NCBI RefSeq assembly: GCF_964204645.1
Contig: NC_134026.1
Coordinates: 19,424,650-19,488,649, forward strand
Direction of reading: 5' to 3'
Length of the DNA: 64,000 nt
From: Tubulanus polymorphus
Taxonomy: Eukaryota; Nemertea; Palaeonemertea; Tubulaniformes; Tubulanidae
Positions 1 to 10,600 of this stretch are shown in pieces. The position numbers and the translations under genes were made by a program. Below the pieces are notes generated by a model that did not search any database, was not told where the DNA came from, and saw only the letters and a list, made by a program, of their open reading frames with translations. Every line of letters begins with the position of its first letter. Within the stretch, counting starts at the first letter, position 1.

Positions 1-90
1 TAAGCCAGCAATGTCTCTTATAGTTTGGAGATATCACCCGATGTATTAGGTTAAGGACATAGTGCGGAATTTCATTTTCGATATACTTAC

Positions 91-1141
91 ACACATTTTG
101 CTCCCGGGTGAGTTGGACACATCGCGAGATACGGGTGACAGGGGTCCACTGGGCAGTCGACTTTTGGGCAGATAGAAGCTCCTGTAGAAAAGACAAGAAT
201 TGAAGTAAATTCAAGGGGTGTCTGTCTTTCGGTTCGACAATAGCAAATTGGTATGCCCATATTCGAAATTATTACGTCTTTATTAATCTAATTTGTAATG
301 CCCAGGTATTCCTGTAGTTATCTGCAAATTTACTTAATTGACGGCTAAGGACATTCGAGTACAAATGGATTCTATTATTGATGAAATATCGTTTCTCATT
401 GCCATTTCGCAGTGCACCGTATTTTTTTGCACGCGTATTTACCTTCTGGGTTACATTCACATGTCGGGCATCCTTTGCTGTCGAGTTTATTACCAAAGGG
501 GCAATAATTATCACAGGGCGCTGGACATTTATCTAAAAGTTAAACGAATCAACGATTCATTCGATGACCAGTCACATATAGCGTATCACATCAAAAATGC
601 ATGTCTTTTTGTATAACTCAATCGTATTCTACATCGTTTTTAAACGGAGTATCGTGATTTATTTCCAGGATCCAACTCCACAGCGGTGAGGTAAAATAAG
701 AATCTAAAACAATTGAAAATGTACTAACTCATAAGTTGAAACAAACCCAGAAATGTGCCCGGATTGCTAGTGAGGAATGTAATGGTATACGTATTTACAA
801 AAACTGGGTAAATTGCATCTTTATCTGAGTGCGCAATGTTGATAGTTTTACGGAAAGCAGAAATACCTTGTGGTATTACACCCGATTATTTGAAGCAAGG
901 CAAACTTACGACCGGTTGCCGGATTGGCATCTATGACTGGTACTCGACGAAAATACTTCGGATCTGGCGGTGGAAGATCGTACTTTTCCCAGACCTTCGA
1001 GTTGGCCGGCTGGTCATACAGGCTGTGCATGGGCTGGGGAATCTTGACGGACCTCAATGGAGATGTAACGACCAATTCTGTTCGGCCATGATGGGCATGG
1101 AAGAGAAAAGGTTTCGAAAGATCGTAGGCTAATGATAACAT
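91..1141 (-). CDS. Antistasin-domain protein, partial gene (runs off left edge)
   Basis: Three minus-strand exons join in phase: 1141-910, 532-443 and 181-91. The last is followed by a GTAAGT donor, so more exons lie left of the window. Exon 910-1141 encodes a proline-rich segment without cysteines. Exon 443-532 encodes an antistasin-type module with cysteine spacing C-x3-C-x3-C, then GCPTCEC after a Lys-Leu-Asp stretch. Exon 91-181 encodes a second cysteine-rich segment with a VDPC motif and a CPTHPGAKC stretch. Antistasin domains are known as small disulfide-rich serine-protease inhibitor modules in secreted proteins, so an extracellular inhibitor or matrix role is inferred. The ATG at 1141 opens the first exon but has no signal peptide. 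An upstream exon at 1142 or beyond is possible, as a weak acceptor-like sequence (ATCATTAG) precedes codon 5. Confidence 0.7.
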
Positions 1142-2102
1142 GAAATTAGCGTGAGGTTGAATAAGATCAAGAAGCTTTTCTACAAATTCTACAAATCCTC
1201 ATAAAAAAAACTAGGGATAAAGCTCTGATATATCTCTGGTTCGATGATACAAAGTGTGAATGTGCAATTCAAAGCGTTTACTGTTGATAGGATAATGACA
1301 CGTATAGTTGATTATTGTTGAAACGAGATTCCAAAGTGTATTCCAGTAATGATTTCAAACACCATTTGAAAACCGGACTGCCGAGCTTTTTGCACGTACA
1401 TACATACCGCATTTGTTTGACACCAGGTAGTAGATGAGACACAACGGCAGATTTATTTTCATATTTCTCATGGAAACCATCTTCGTTTCGTCATTGATAT
1501 TTCTATATCCCGACACGTAGATATAGTGCTAATTATAGTTATTAAGTGCATGACTTAGGCATTTGACGAGGAGACAGATGTTTCGCACCCTTCCCCGGTG
1601 GCGCGATTGTCGTACTTTTTTTTCTTTATATCAAAAGAAGGTGCATGTGATAGATAGATAGATATTTATTTTTCGTAAACCGTACATACAATATAATTGA
1701 TAATCGATACTATTATTTATTTTTTTTTCTCATAAATACATGATGTAGGTTCCGAGGGATACAGTGCGAGCCGAAAGGCTGTACTTCGAAAATTAAGGCA
1801 CTGAAATGTGTTATCTTTCATTCTCAATGTACTAAGAAAATGATATCTGGCATACTCGAAAATATGCTGAGAATCTTTCCCTGCCATTGTTTGTCTGTTT
1901 TTGTTCACATCTTTTTCAAATCTTTCAACAAGACCCATCTGTTATGGGCAAAAATCAATAGCACTTTAGAAGTCGGTTCGGAGCCCCTGGTGCGTCCAAA
2001 GTTGCATCATCTGCCCAAACAACTGGTGCCATCAGTTTTGTGTTATTCACGCTTTATCGTTCCAGCAAAGTGGGTGTCTTGGAAATCGCTTTCATTTTGA
2101 GG
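1142..2102. other. Intergenic region between divergent antistasin genes
   Basis: No convincing coding exon is seen. The two antistasin-domain genes point away from each other across this stretch, so it should hold promoter sequence for both. The part from about 1940 to 2050 weakly resembles segments near 12845-12940 and 21080-21190 (shared run CAACTGGTGCCATCA, or a close match), suggesting a dispersed repeat. Confidence 0.5.
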
Positions 2103-5100
2103 ATGGCGAGAACACGTTTACTTGTATTGGTGCTGATTGCCGCAATCGCTCTACTTCCCTTCTCGGTCAAAGGTACGTATGGCATAAGTATGGATATGTA
2201 TATTTCCTTTACTACTTCATTTACTTAGAGACAAAGACATGCAAAATATTGTTGAATTAAACGACACATACATATACATAACTATACGTGTATATAAGTT
2301 AGAGTGACTAAAATAACTTAGGTCAAACGAATGTTAAAGCTGTTATCCATTTAGGATGCATTTTTAGTAGGATTACCAATTATCATGAATAATTAAATTC
2401 TATATTTCTGTATAAATTCTCAGTAATGATTCAAAACTTCGTTAGTTACGCTTCGTAGGATTCAACCTTTCTTTCGAAATCATATATTAGTTGAGTGATT
2501 GATGTTTTCTCGCGTTCGTAAGGCCTTTTTTTAAATTGCTTGCAGCTCGGATTTTATTACCCAAAAAATGGAAGGGTGGAGGGAAAAAAATAAAAATTTT
2601 CCAAAAGACCTTGTAAAAAGTGGAAGGGTGAAGAGGAAAAAAAAAAATTTTATTTGTTTTCCTTTCAAACAGGAGTTTCATCGCATAATCTGGAAGGGTG
2701 AAGGGAAGAAAAACAAACAAAAAATAAAAAATTTCCCATTTATTGCCTGCTATTATGGGATATCCTGGAGGTATAAAAGAAAAAATATAAAATTGTTAAA
2801 TCACATATTTCTTTATTTCAGAACAGAACACAATCTTATTGATTTCCTTATTTTTTGCCCCTCCCAACCACGCACAGTCCAGCATCAAGGCACATAATGC
2901 AAATTGGACGCACAGTCTTGTATAATGCCTGTATCTACCATCGATGTCACATCAGACACCCTGAGACCAAGTGACAGCCTTGACAATCGCCTGTCAAGCT
3001 CTTTGCTTCCTTTCCAACAAATGAGTTGGAAAGCTGCCGCCGGCATTTTCGCTTGCCGAAATCCTACTATTTACCGAAAGAAACCTCGATGACAAACATC
3101 GGGAACGTTGAAAAAAGACACGACGGGAGGACGGAAAAACATAAAATTGTATTTTTTCTCTAATTTAGCGGTCATTGCAGAACGGCGGGCGGGAAAAATA
3201 AAAATATTTTTTCAAAAGTTCACACGGATTTTCAGCGCGGGTGAAGGGAAAAGAATTTAAAAAAAATGTTTCTTTTTTCCCAATTGACAGAAACGACAGC
3301 GCCGGATCCGTGCTGCAAGCAATTAAAAAAAGGCCTAACTAAAAATGAAGTGCTATCATTTTAGGGAATAATGGTAATGGCAAAGGCAATGGTGGCAATA
3401 GCAATGGTAAAAATGACAATGGCGATAGCAACGGAAATAGCAATGGCAATAGCAACGGCAATGGCAATGGTAATGACAATATTGCAACGGCAATAGGGTA
3501 CCACTAAAGGCTGGTTTTCACGAGCGGTGAAAACACCGAAAAATTGGCCCTGAGCTGGAAAACGCGGCAACTGGAAAAGGCTACAGCAAAAATTCTCAGC
3601 TGGAAATTGCTGGCTGGAAACAGCTCGTAAAAATGCTTGCCGCAGCGGTTTCCAGCTCTGCCACCAAAAAAGCTCGTGAAAACGGCCAAACTGCGGGAGC
3701 GGGTTCCAGCTACCAGCGGCAATTTCCAGCTATTGCATGCAATAGCTTTTTTGTCCAGTGACTGGAAACCGCTCGTAAAAACGCGTGCCACTGGTATTGA
3801 AATTCGGTTGTCTGGGCGACCATGCACATTCGTGCTTGTTGTTGCTCGGGGCGTTTTCACGCAGCTGGAAAAAGCTGCAGGAAAAAGCTGGCTGGAACCA
3901 GCTACGTGAACATGTGTGCCACTTAAGTCGTTTTCACGTAGCTGGAAAAAGCTGCAGGAAAAAGCTAGCTGGAAACCGTTGGTGAAAACAGCCTTAACGG
4001 TGATGGTAAAAGAATGCATGCATGCATGTGATACTATATAGATGATGATGCTTATATCAATTAAACCATAATCGATAGACGTAACAGGAAAACTAACATG
4101 AAAGTTTATTGATGCCTTGAAGAAAAATAACAAACCAGGCTAGCCGCAATATTGATGACGTAAGGCACGTGTGGTCAAAATTCATTATAAAAAGGATAAG
4201 CAAATTTATTGAATATGAATGAAAAATATAAGAGGCATAAAATGTATTCAATTACAAAGTTAGCGCCAAATTTACAATCGTGTAATTTTTTGCAACGCCA
4301 ATATTGATGATGTAGTGCACATCGACTCAAACAGAACCTCTAGAATAACGCATAGTAGTTATAAATGTAAAAGAACAATATTCTTTATCAAGGTATATCT
4401 GATACGTTGGCTATCGAACACCTCGATATCCTTGTTCGAGATATGGAGCGGGGCTTAGCGGGGCTTATGCACATACATTTGATCGATTGGTCTACATCAG
4501 TTGAAGTCATACGATTAACACTGAAGATTTATTTTCGATTGTGAAAATTCTTTCTGACAGGCAAAAAATGCGGAAGTCTGATATGTCCGGCCATCGTCTG
4601 CGATCACGGCCGAGTAGTCGATGCTAACGGATGTACGACGTGCGAATGTAAGCATTCATCTATTTTGTTTTGTTTAATTTATTAAAACTGTGTGTGCACA
4701 TTTGTAAATAGTAATGTTTGATGATGGTGATTTTGAAGACCCTTCTACAACTGAAGTCTCTACAAATTCAGTCAGTATCGAACGTGGAAATCTTCGGTCA
4801 AATCTTAAAATTGATGAATGACCTTCACCCCGCAGCTTGTAATGAATCCACCAACAAATTCGAGCCAGAAATGGTGATCACGATTTGAATCAACAGTTTA
4901 TATTTGATTCTATAGGAAAATACTCATTTCTTTAAAATATATCGTTGGGCATATAACATAACCATTCAGTCCCTTAGTCTCAACCTTGTGGCGAAAATCG
5001 TTATAATCCGTCCAAATCACAACGGACAGCGGTTTTCTATTATAACGACCAATGTCCGGCTCATATGGATCACTCCCAAACGCTGGTGTGATCGTTGCTT

Positions 5101-5494
5101 ATAACACGTCACATTGGTTTGGCCACCTGTTTGACAAGGCCACATGTGACCAGTCTAGAAATGCCGGAATAGACCCGTGCCAAATTTTAGCACGGGGCCA
5201 AATTAGTACGTGTTCTGGTTCCGGAAGTGACTAACCATTCTTGTCACAGCATTGTTTAGTACCCAGTGAATAGTCTTCGTCATTTGCACGCGCTCCCTAA
5301 TTAGGCACTGCCCAAATTTGACTCGTGTTTGACGCTGGAAATGTACTGGTTTTTTATGAGTCATCAGAGTACGGTTTAGCTGAATCTTCATCACATATAT
5401 TTGAATGCCTCATTCTGTAGGTTATTGCCCTCCAATCGAATGCAGCAGTGTTGAAACGTGTACAAAGAATGGCTGTCCGAGCTGCGATTGTTAA
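2103..5494 (+). CDS. Small secreted protein with two antistasin-like modules
   Basis: Three exons, 2103-2172, 4561-4647 and 5421-5494 (TAA at 5492-5494), join in phase 1 at both introns and give 76 residues. Residues 1-23 form a signal peptide: positive start (MARTR), then a long Leu/Val/Ile/Ala core. Exon 2 encodes a full antistasin-type module, with cysteines at 27, 32, 37, 48, 51 and 53 and the signature NGCTTCEC. Exon 3 encodes a shortened second module, with cysteines at 55, 60, 66, 71, 74 and 76 ending NGCPSCDC at the stop. One module per exon matches how this family grows by exon duplication. Antistasin modules commonly inhibit trypsin-like proteases, so a secreted inhibitor is inferred; the target is unknown. 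Intron 1 (2.4 kb) is full of transposon debris. The mature chain is almost nothing but the 12 cysteines and their loops. Confidence 0.78.
2521..3336. mobile_element. TIR element, AGGCCT family, copy 1
   Basis: Both ends carry the same inverted terminal sequence: AGGCCTTTTTTTAAATTGCT on the left and its complement near 3312-3336, followed inward by GCAGC and CGGAT on both sides. The interior is purine-rich, with repeated GGAAGGGTGAAGGGAAAAA-type stretches. A second copy lies at 11172-11568. No transposase is seen, so it is non-autonomous. It sits in intron 1 of the small antistasin gene. Confidence 0.65.
3367..3496. repeat. Degenerate hexamer minisatellite (GGCAAT-type)
   Basis: About 130 bp made of variants of AATGGC and AATAGC, with AACGGC interspersed. 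It lies between two TIR elements in intron 1 of the antistasin gene. Confidence 0.7.
3506..3996. mobile_element. TIR element with GCTGGAAA motif repeats
   Basis: The left end TAAAGGCTGGTTTTCACGAG is mirrored at the right end (complement of GTGAAAACAGCCTTA). The interior repeats GCTGGAAA / TTTCCAGC and CTCGTAAAAA/CTCGTGAAAA many times in both orientations. No coding capacity is seen. The 209-residue minus-strand frame across it is a by-product of this repeat. Confidence 0.55.
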
Positions 5495-5869
5495 GGTATG
5501 GAAATCTCTATCAACTCGAGGGCACGATGAATGTATTATTTCAGTTTAAATGTATATATGTTTTTAAGTTATTCGCATTGCGTTTATTACAGCATCGTGT
5601 GGATTTCATTGCATGGACGAGTCCGGTATAGCTGCAGATTTCATTCGGTGATAAAAAATGCATGGCAATATGAAAATATATTTCGTAGAAATCAGGTCAA
5701 AAAAATATTCGAATTTTCAATTGATACAAAAAATAGTATGAATTCAAGTCGAGCGTATGTTCATTCAAAAGGTAGATAATAAAATCCTTCGTTGGGTACG
5801 CAAATTCGTGTGTTCTTTTCACTTGTGTTGTCTGTTAACGACAATTACCGGTTGCAAATGCGTGCATGC

Positions 5870-5903
5870 AAGAAACGACTGTCTCAGATGACAGTCGTTT
5901 CTT
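5870..5903. repeat. Perfect 14-bp hairpin
   Basis: AAGAAACGACTGTC is followed by a 6-nt loop TCAGAT and the exact complement. It is directly followed by a dispersed motif (AATTTAGCACGGG) that also occurs near 5184 and, in variant form, near 23696, so it may be part of a small repeat family. Confidence 0.7.
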
Positions 5904-6415
5904 CCAGTAATTTAGCACGGGATATTATCACGACAGGCCCGGCCCGGAGTGGTTGGGTGGGGCGTATTAGACAAACCCGAGTTCAGTTCCAACCAAAATA
6001 AAAATGAAGCACCCACATTTCCCTCATGCTTCTGGCCTGGATGGGCATGAACAAGGTTCACCATTCTTTTTTACCACAAAAGCCACCCTGAAATAAACGA
6101 CGAAAAATTAGATATTTGAGTAATTATCTGATTCGGAGGTTAAAGGAGAAAACGAAGGTCGAGGAAAAGCTACAATCTTTCGAGTCAACTCGAATATTAA
6201 CTAGAAAAATGTTATGTTTTAACTGGGCATTCAATATGTAACATCTAGTGGACGTATTGAATAAGAATATCATAATAAATTCTCGTGTTCATTTAATTCT
6301 CTGCATTTCTTTCTGGCAAATTTACCTACGGTATTATTTTTCCTGTGGCATTACTTAAATGACCTGAGCTTATCGGAAATTAGAACGTGAATGTAGCCAA
6401 TGTAACTATATGGTA

Positions 6416-6700
6416 TATTCGAATAACCATAGAAACGATAACAATAAAAACCTCATTTTCTAATACTTTATTGACACAAACTAATTACAATTAGCTTAGA
6501 ATTTAGCACTCGTAATTTTGTAACTTATGTTGTATATAAACCTGCAGTTTAATTATTTGTTTCACTTGCATTTCATCTGATGAGGGGATATGATCCCGAA
6601 AACGTTCTTGTCAATAAACTGTTTTTATTCATTAGAAAATTAGGTTTTTATTGTTATCATAACAATAAAAACCTAAATCGCTTCTATGGTTATTCGGATA
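6416..6700. mobile_element. MITE with about 60-bp TIRs
   Basis: The left end TATTCGAATAACCATAGAAA and the right end (complement TATCCGAATAACCATAGAAG) match. They are followed inside by AACAATAAAAACCT and TTTTCTAAT on both sides. The right arm also holds a near-perfect 37-nt palindrome (6640-6676) from a second inverted copy of the AATAAAAACCTAA segment. No ORF is seen. Confidence 0.65.
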
Positions 6701-7125
6701 CTTGAACTCTCTACCCAAGATAAATGCTATGTTGCTACACGTCATTAGTAATGAGTGCTAGTGTTCATAGCTTACATCATTGAAGGTACTGGATTTGACC
6801 ATGATTTGACCAGCTGACAAACCGATTGCTAGTTGATAATTATTTTCAAAAATAAGTCTGAGCGCCATATCATAAACAAATCGATATCATTACGTATCAT
6901 TCTAGTAAGTATTACTTCGTAACCAGTCGTAGACATCCTAGGTGTTTGGCGACTCATAATACGACCGGTCAACGAATAGCAAATAGCATATTTTCTAATT
7001 GGCAGAAACGGTTGTCTGTTTGTAATGAATTCCATCGTATGATTATTTTTAGATGGTATAATTTCATCAGCAAATTCGTCTGTTCTTTGCATTGTATACC
7101 ATATCGTTTGTTAACGTCAATTGAA

Positions 7126-7186
7126 TGCGCCCCTGGAAAAAATGTATGCGCCCTTGGGAAAATTGTATGCGCCCCTGGAAAAATAA
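7126..7186 (+). repeat. Three tandem copies of a roughly 21-bp unit
   Basis: The unit is ATGCGCCCCTGGAAAAAATGT. The middle copy reads CCCTTGGG in place of CCCCTGGA. It is a simple local duplication. Confidence 0.7.
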
Positions 7187-7618
7187 TTACCGTCACTATA
7201 TAACAAATGCATATGCTAACGGGCCATGAAAATCCCTTTATTTCTGTTAAAATAGCCGACCTGAAATAGACAAAGAAATGTTAATATATATTGGTTAGTT
7301 TATGATTCGGAGGAAGACAAGAAAACGTAAATAGAAGAACAAATAAAATAGCTTAAACGTTCCTTCGAGTCAACGACAACGTACATTGTGCGAATGGTTG
7401 GCGATTCTTCTCTGGCTTATTCAAATATAAAAAGCTCGGGGTCGTTCAGAGGTGCTTTACAAAATGAAACTAGTTCTCTGGGTCACGAGAATATTAAAAA
7501 TGTTCAAAATGCGCTCAATTCAGGCACTTACCTTCTAACGTTACGGCCAGGTGCGACTGGATTAGTTCTCAGATGTATATTTCAACAGGATTCGATACAC
7601 ATCATAATCCACGATAGT

Positions 7619-10600
7619 ATGTTTGAGTTAATTTTATCATTAGCAATATTGACTATATTCGCTGTAAGCATTCTTGCACTTTTCTATGTTCACAAGGTAA
7701 GGGATGTAACTATAATATTTTGATCATTCCAATGGAACCTCGTTACAACGAACTTCAGGGAACCAGAAAACCTTTCGATGTATCTAGTATGAAATTAATG
7801 AGATTGTCCTATTTGGGACGAAATTCTTGGTTTGTTATAACCGATAAATCTGAGGTATAGTTTCAACGAGGTTCCATTGTAAGAGTGGTACTTCAGTTTC
7901 AGTTTTAGTTTATTGCTCCACATAGAATGAATATAATGAACACAGATAGTACGCTCATTTTCAAAACATAAGTTTAGATTGAATATCAAACTCATGTATT
8001 CAAAAATTCCAAGAATCGCCAACAAATATCTGCATTTCATTTCCTTTAAAATGGTGTATAAATTAAGTTCATCGAGCAAGGGACTGCAGAACTATGTGAT
8101 ATTCAATCTAAACTTATGTTTTAAAAATGAGCGCAAATCATCGCAACAATGGGGACCTCGAGGGACCGCCACAAAATGGCGCCTAGAAACTGGAAACTTC
8201 TTTATTCAAATCAAAATTACAATTACAGATGGTAGCATACATAGATACATACACAATACAGACATTTACCTACACTAACACGTCCAATTTTGATATGTGG
8301 TTTCAAAAACTGTCTTCGTGGTTTGACTAATATATGATTACCCGAATACAAATTTCTTTGTACACTGAAAATTGTTTGCAGGCATATAAGCTTGGTCTGT
8401 TTAAGAAATAGTCAGGGAGATAACGTTGTCCTGGGAGATGAAATGATACTCGTCGTCACCCAGTTTGTTTCTATTACATTTGGCGCAAATTCGATCTTCC
8501 CGGTTTTTGTCCGCTAATAGATCTACCGTGACCTGTTGCAATGGCTATGTCGTTTTTAGAAAACAAGTACTTAGCTTCCAGTAAATCACAGTAGATCAGT
8601 AAACATATACCGAAGATCAGAAGTTCAAATCTCGCGTGGGGAATACGTTTTTTTCATTCATCAGAAATACATTCTAAAATTCTCCTATACTTCAATGCAC
8701 GGCCAATGAATCGGAGAGTTTGGGGTTTTTGGCCTGCGGTTCCCATCGGTTTTTCGTTACTTCATTTGAGTTAACTTGTGCAAAAATCTGGTCAGAGGGC
8801 TCGAGAAAAACATTCTGTTTGATAGATGGGCTCTTATCAAAGAATGGTTTCTGAAGTCGAAATGGTATGTATTCATTAATTCTGTCAACGTTAGCTGAGG
8901 CAAAATAGCTATTCGGTTAAAAATTAATGCATGAAAAAGAAAGTGAAATGTTGTAAATTAATCAGTGGACAAGAGTAGAGCTGGAGTTATTTCCGAAAAG
9001 GAACAATACCTATCGATTAAAATGTATAATTCAAGACGACGGTCTGATTATCCTTGCAACCTCTGCTAACCAGTTTTTACTGGTTGTGCCGTGGACATAG
9101 TTTCAAGACTATTTCACAATATTTGACAATCTTCTTTCTATATTCTTTATACTCTTTCTATATGAATCTCATCTATAAGCCTCATTTCAGACTGCGAAAA
9201 AACAAACAACGATCCCAGGATTAGAGCCTTCGGACCCGAAGTAAGAATCTTAAATGTGTGTCGGTATATGAGCTTATACAAGAACCACCCCTCCCTTATC
9301 TCAATGAGCGATTTGAAATTGTGTTCAACCTACTCAAGTCAAACTCAGCTCACCATTTCGACGTAACTACGAATAGAATAGCACTCGAGTGACGTATCAA
9401 GTGGAAGTTGCGTCTTTAACGGCGATGAACATAACGTTAACTGTTGAATTGTATTTCTTTTAGGGAAGGGAATTTCCCAGATATTAGAAAATCCGGTAGT
9501 CTACATGAATTTTTGCTCGAAACGCATCGAACTCATGGACCAATCATATCTTTCTGGATGGGAGAAAAGATGGTTGTTAGCATCTCAACCCCGGAACTGT
9601 TCATCGAGCAGAGTGCTCTGTTTGATCGACCGCGTAAGAATAAAATATTCCGAGACTTAATCAAACCATAAATTGAGGTTTTTTGTGATCATTATCTCTG
9701 TGTTCTCCAGGCGAGTTGTTTCAGATATTTGAACCATTGATAGGAACGAAGTCATTACAGTTTGCTAACGGCGAGGATGGTCGCCAGAGGAGAAAGTTGT
9801 ATGACGGATCTTACAGTCATCCAGAAGTCTGCGCATTGAACCCATTATTCAATGAAGTAATCAAACTCAGCTCACCATTTCGACGTTCGCGAAACATCAA
9901 GTTTCGCGTTTTCATTTCACCCTCATTCTACCTAATTTCATTAAATTTTGATCTTTCTTCTGGGTGCTTGGATCCCTACGGGACACAGCCTCCATTGGCT
10001 TTCCAAGCATCCAGCCTCGTATGTATGTAAATTCTTTATAATCTATATATCATTTATACTGCATATGTACATGGCGAAATAAATATTATTATTATTATCA
10101 AACATGCGAAGAAAATTTGAAAAGATTTGATATATTTGAATGGCGAATATCTAATATAAATTCCAATTCTTTAGAACGTTGGAGAACTGATTAACAAATG
10201 GGCAAAAATGGTCGATGATCAACATATTCCTGTTTACGACAGCATGACTGCATCAGCTTTGAAATCGATCGCAAAAGGAAGTTATGGAGATTATTTCAAT
10301 GACGATAAAGCAATAATGAAATTCCGAAAATCCTATAATATTGTAAATTACATTGCTAATGATAATGAGCTACGAACCGTGTTTCAATCTATCCCTAACA
10401 ACAATTTTGTTATCTCATAGTGCTGGACTGAAATGGAGAATACAATTTCGGCTACACCTTCAGCGCCCGGAAGTGCGGAGGAAAAATTCTACAAATCAGG
10501 TGCCTATTTGAAAGTGATTAAGACAATAATGAATTCATCGATGGAATTCTCATTCGTTAATTATGAAATATATACCTGAATGACAACCGGGCCTGATGGA

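Larger units (their letters stand above)
5495..7618. other. Intergenic region upstream of CYP20 copy 1
   Basis: Contains a perfect hairpin (5870-5903), a TIR element (6416-6700) and a short triple repeat (7126-7186). From about 7440 to 7618 the sequence is alignable with 14030-14170 upstream of the second P450 gene, so it is probably 5' UTR and promoter shared by duplication. No gene is seen otherwise. Confidence 0.55.

Noticed and set aside
3504-4133. 209-codon minus-strand frame
   Set aside because: Composition follows the GCTGGAAA motif repeats of a TIR element. No domain, no splice logic and no match to a protein family.
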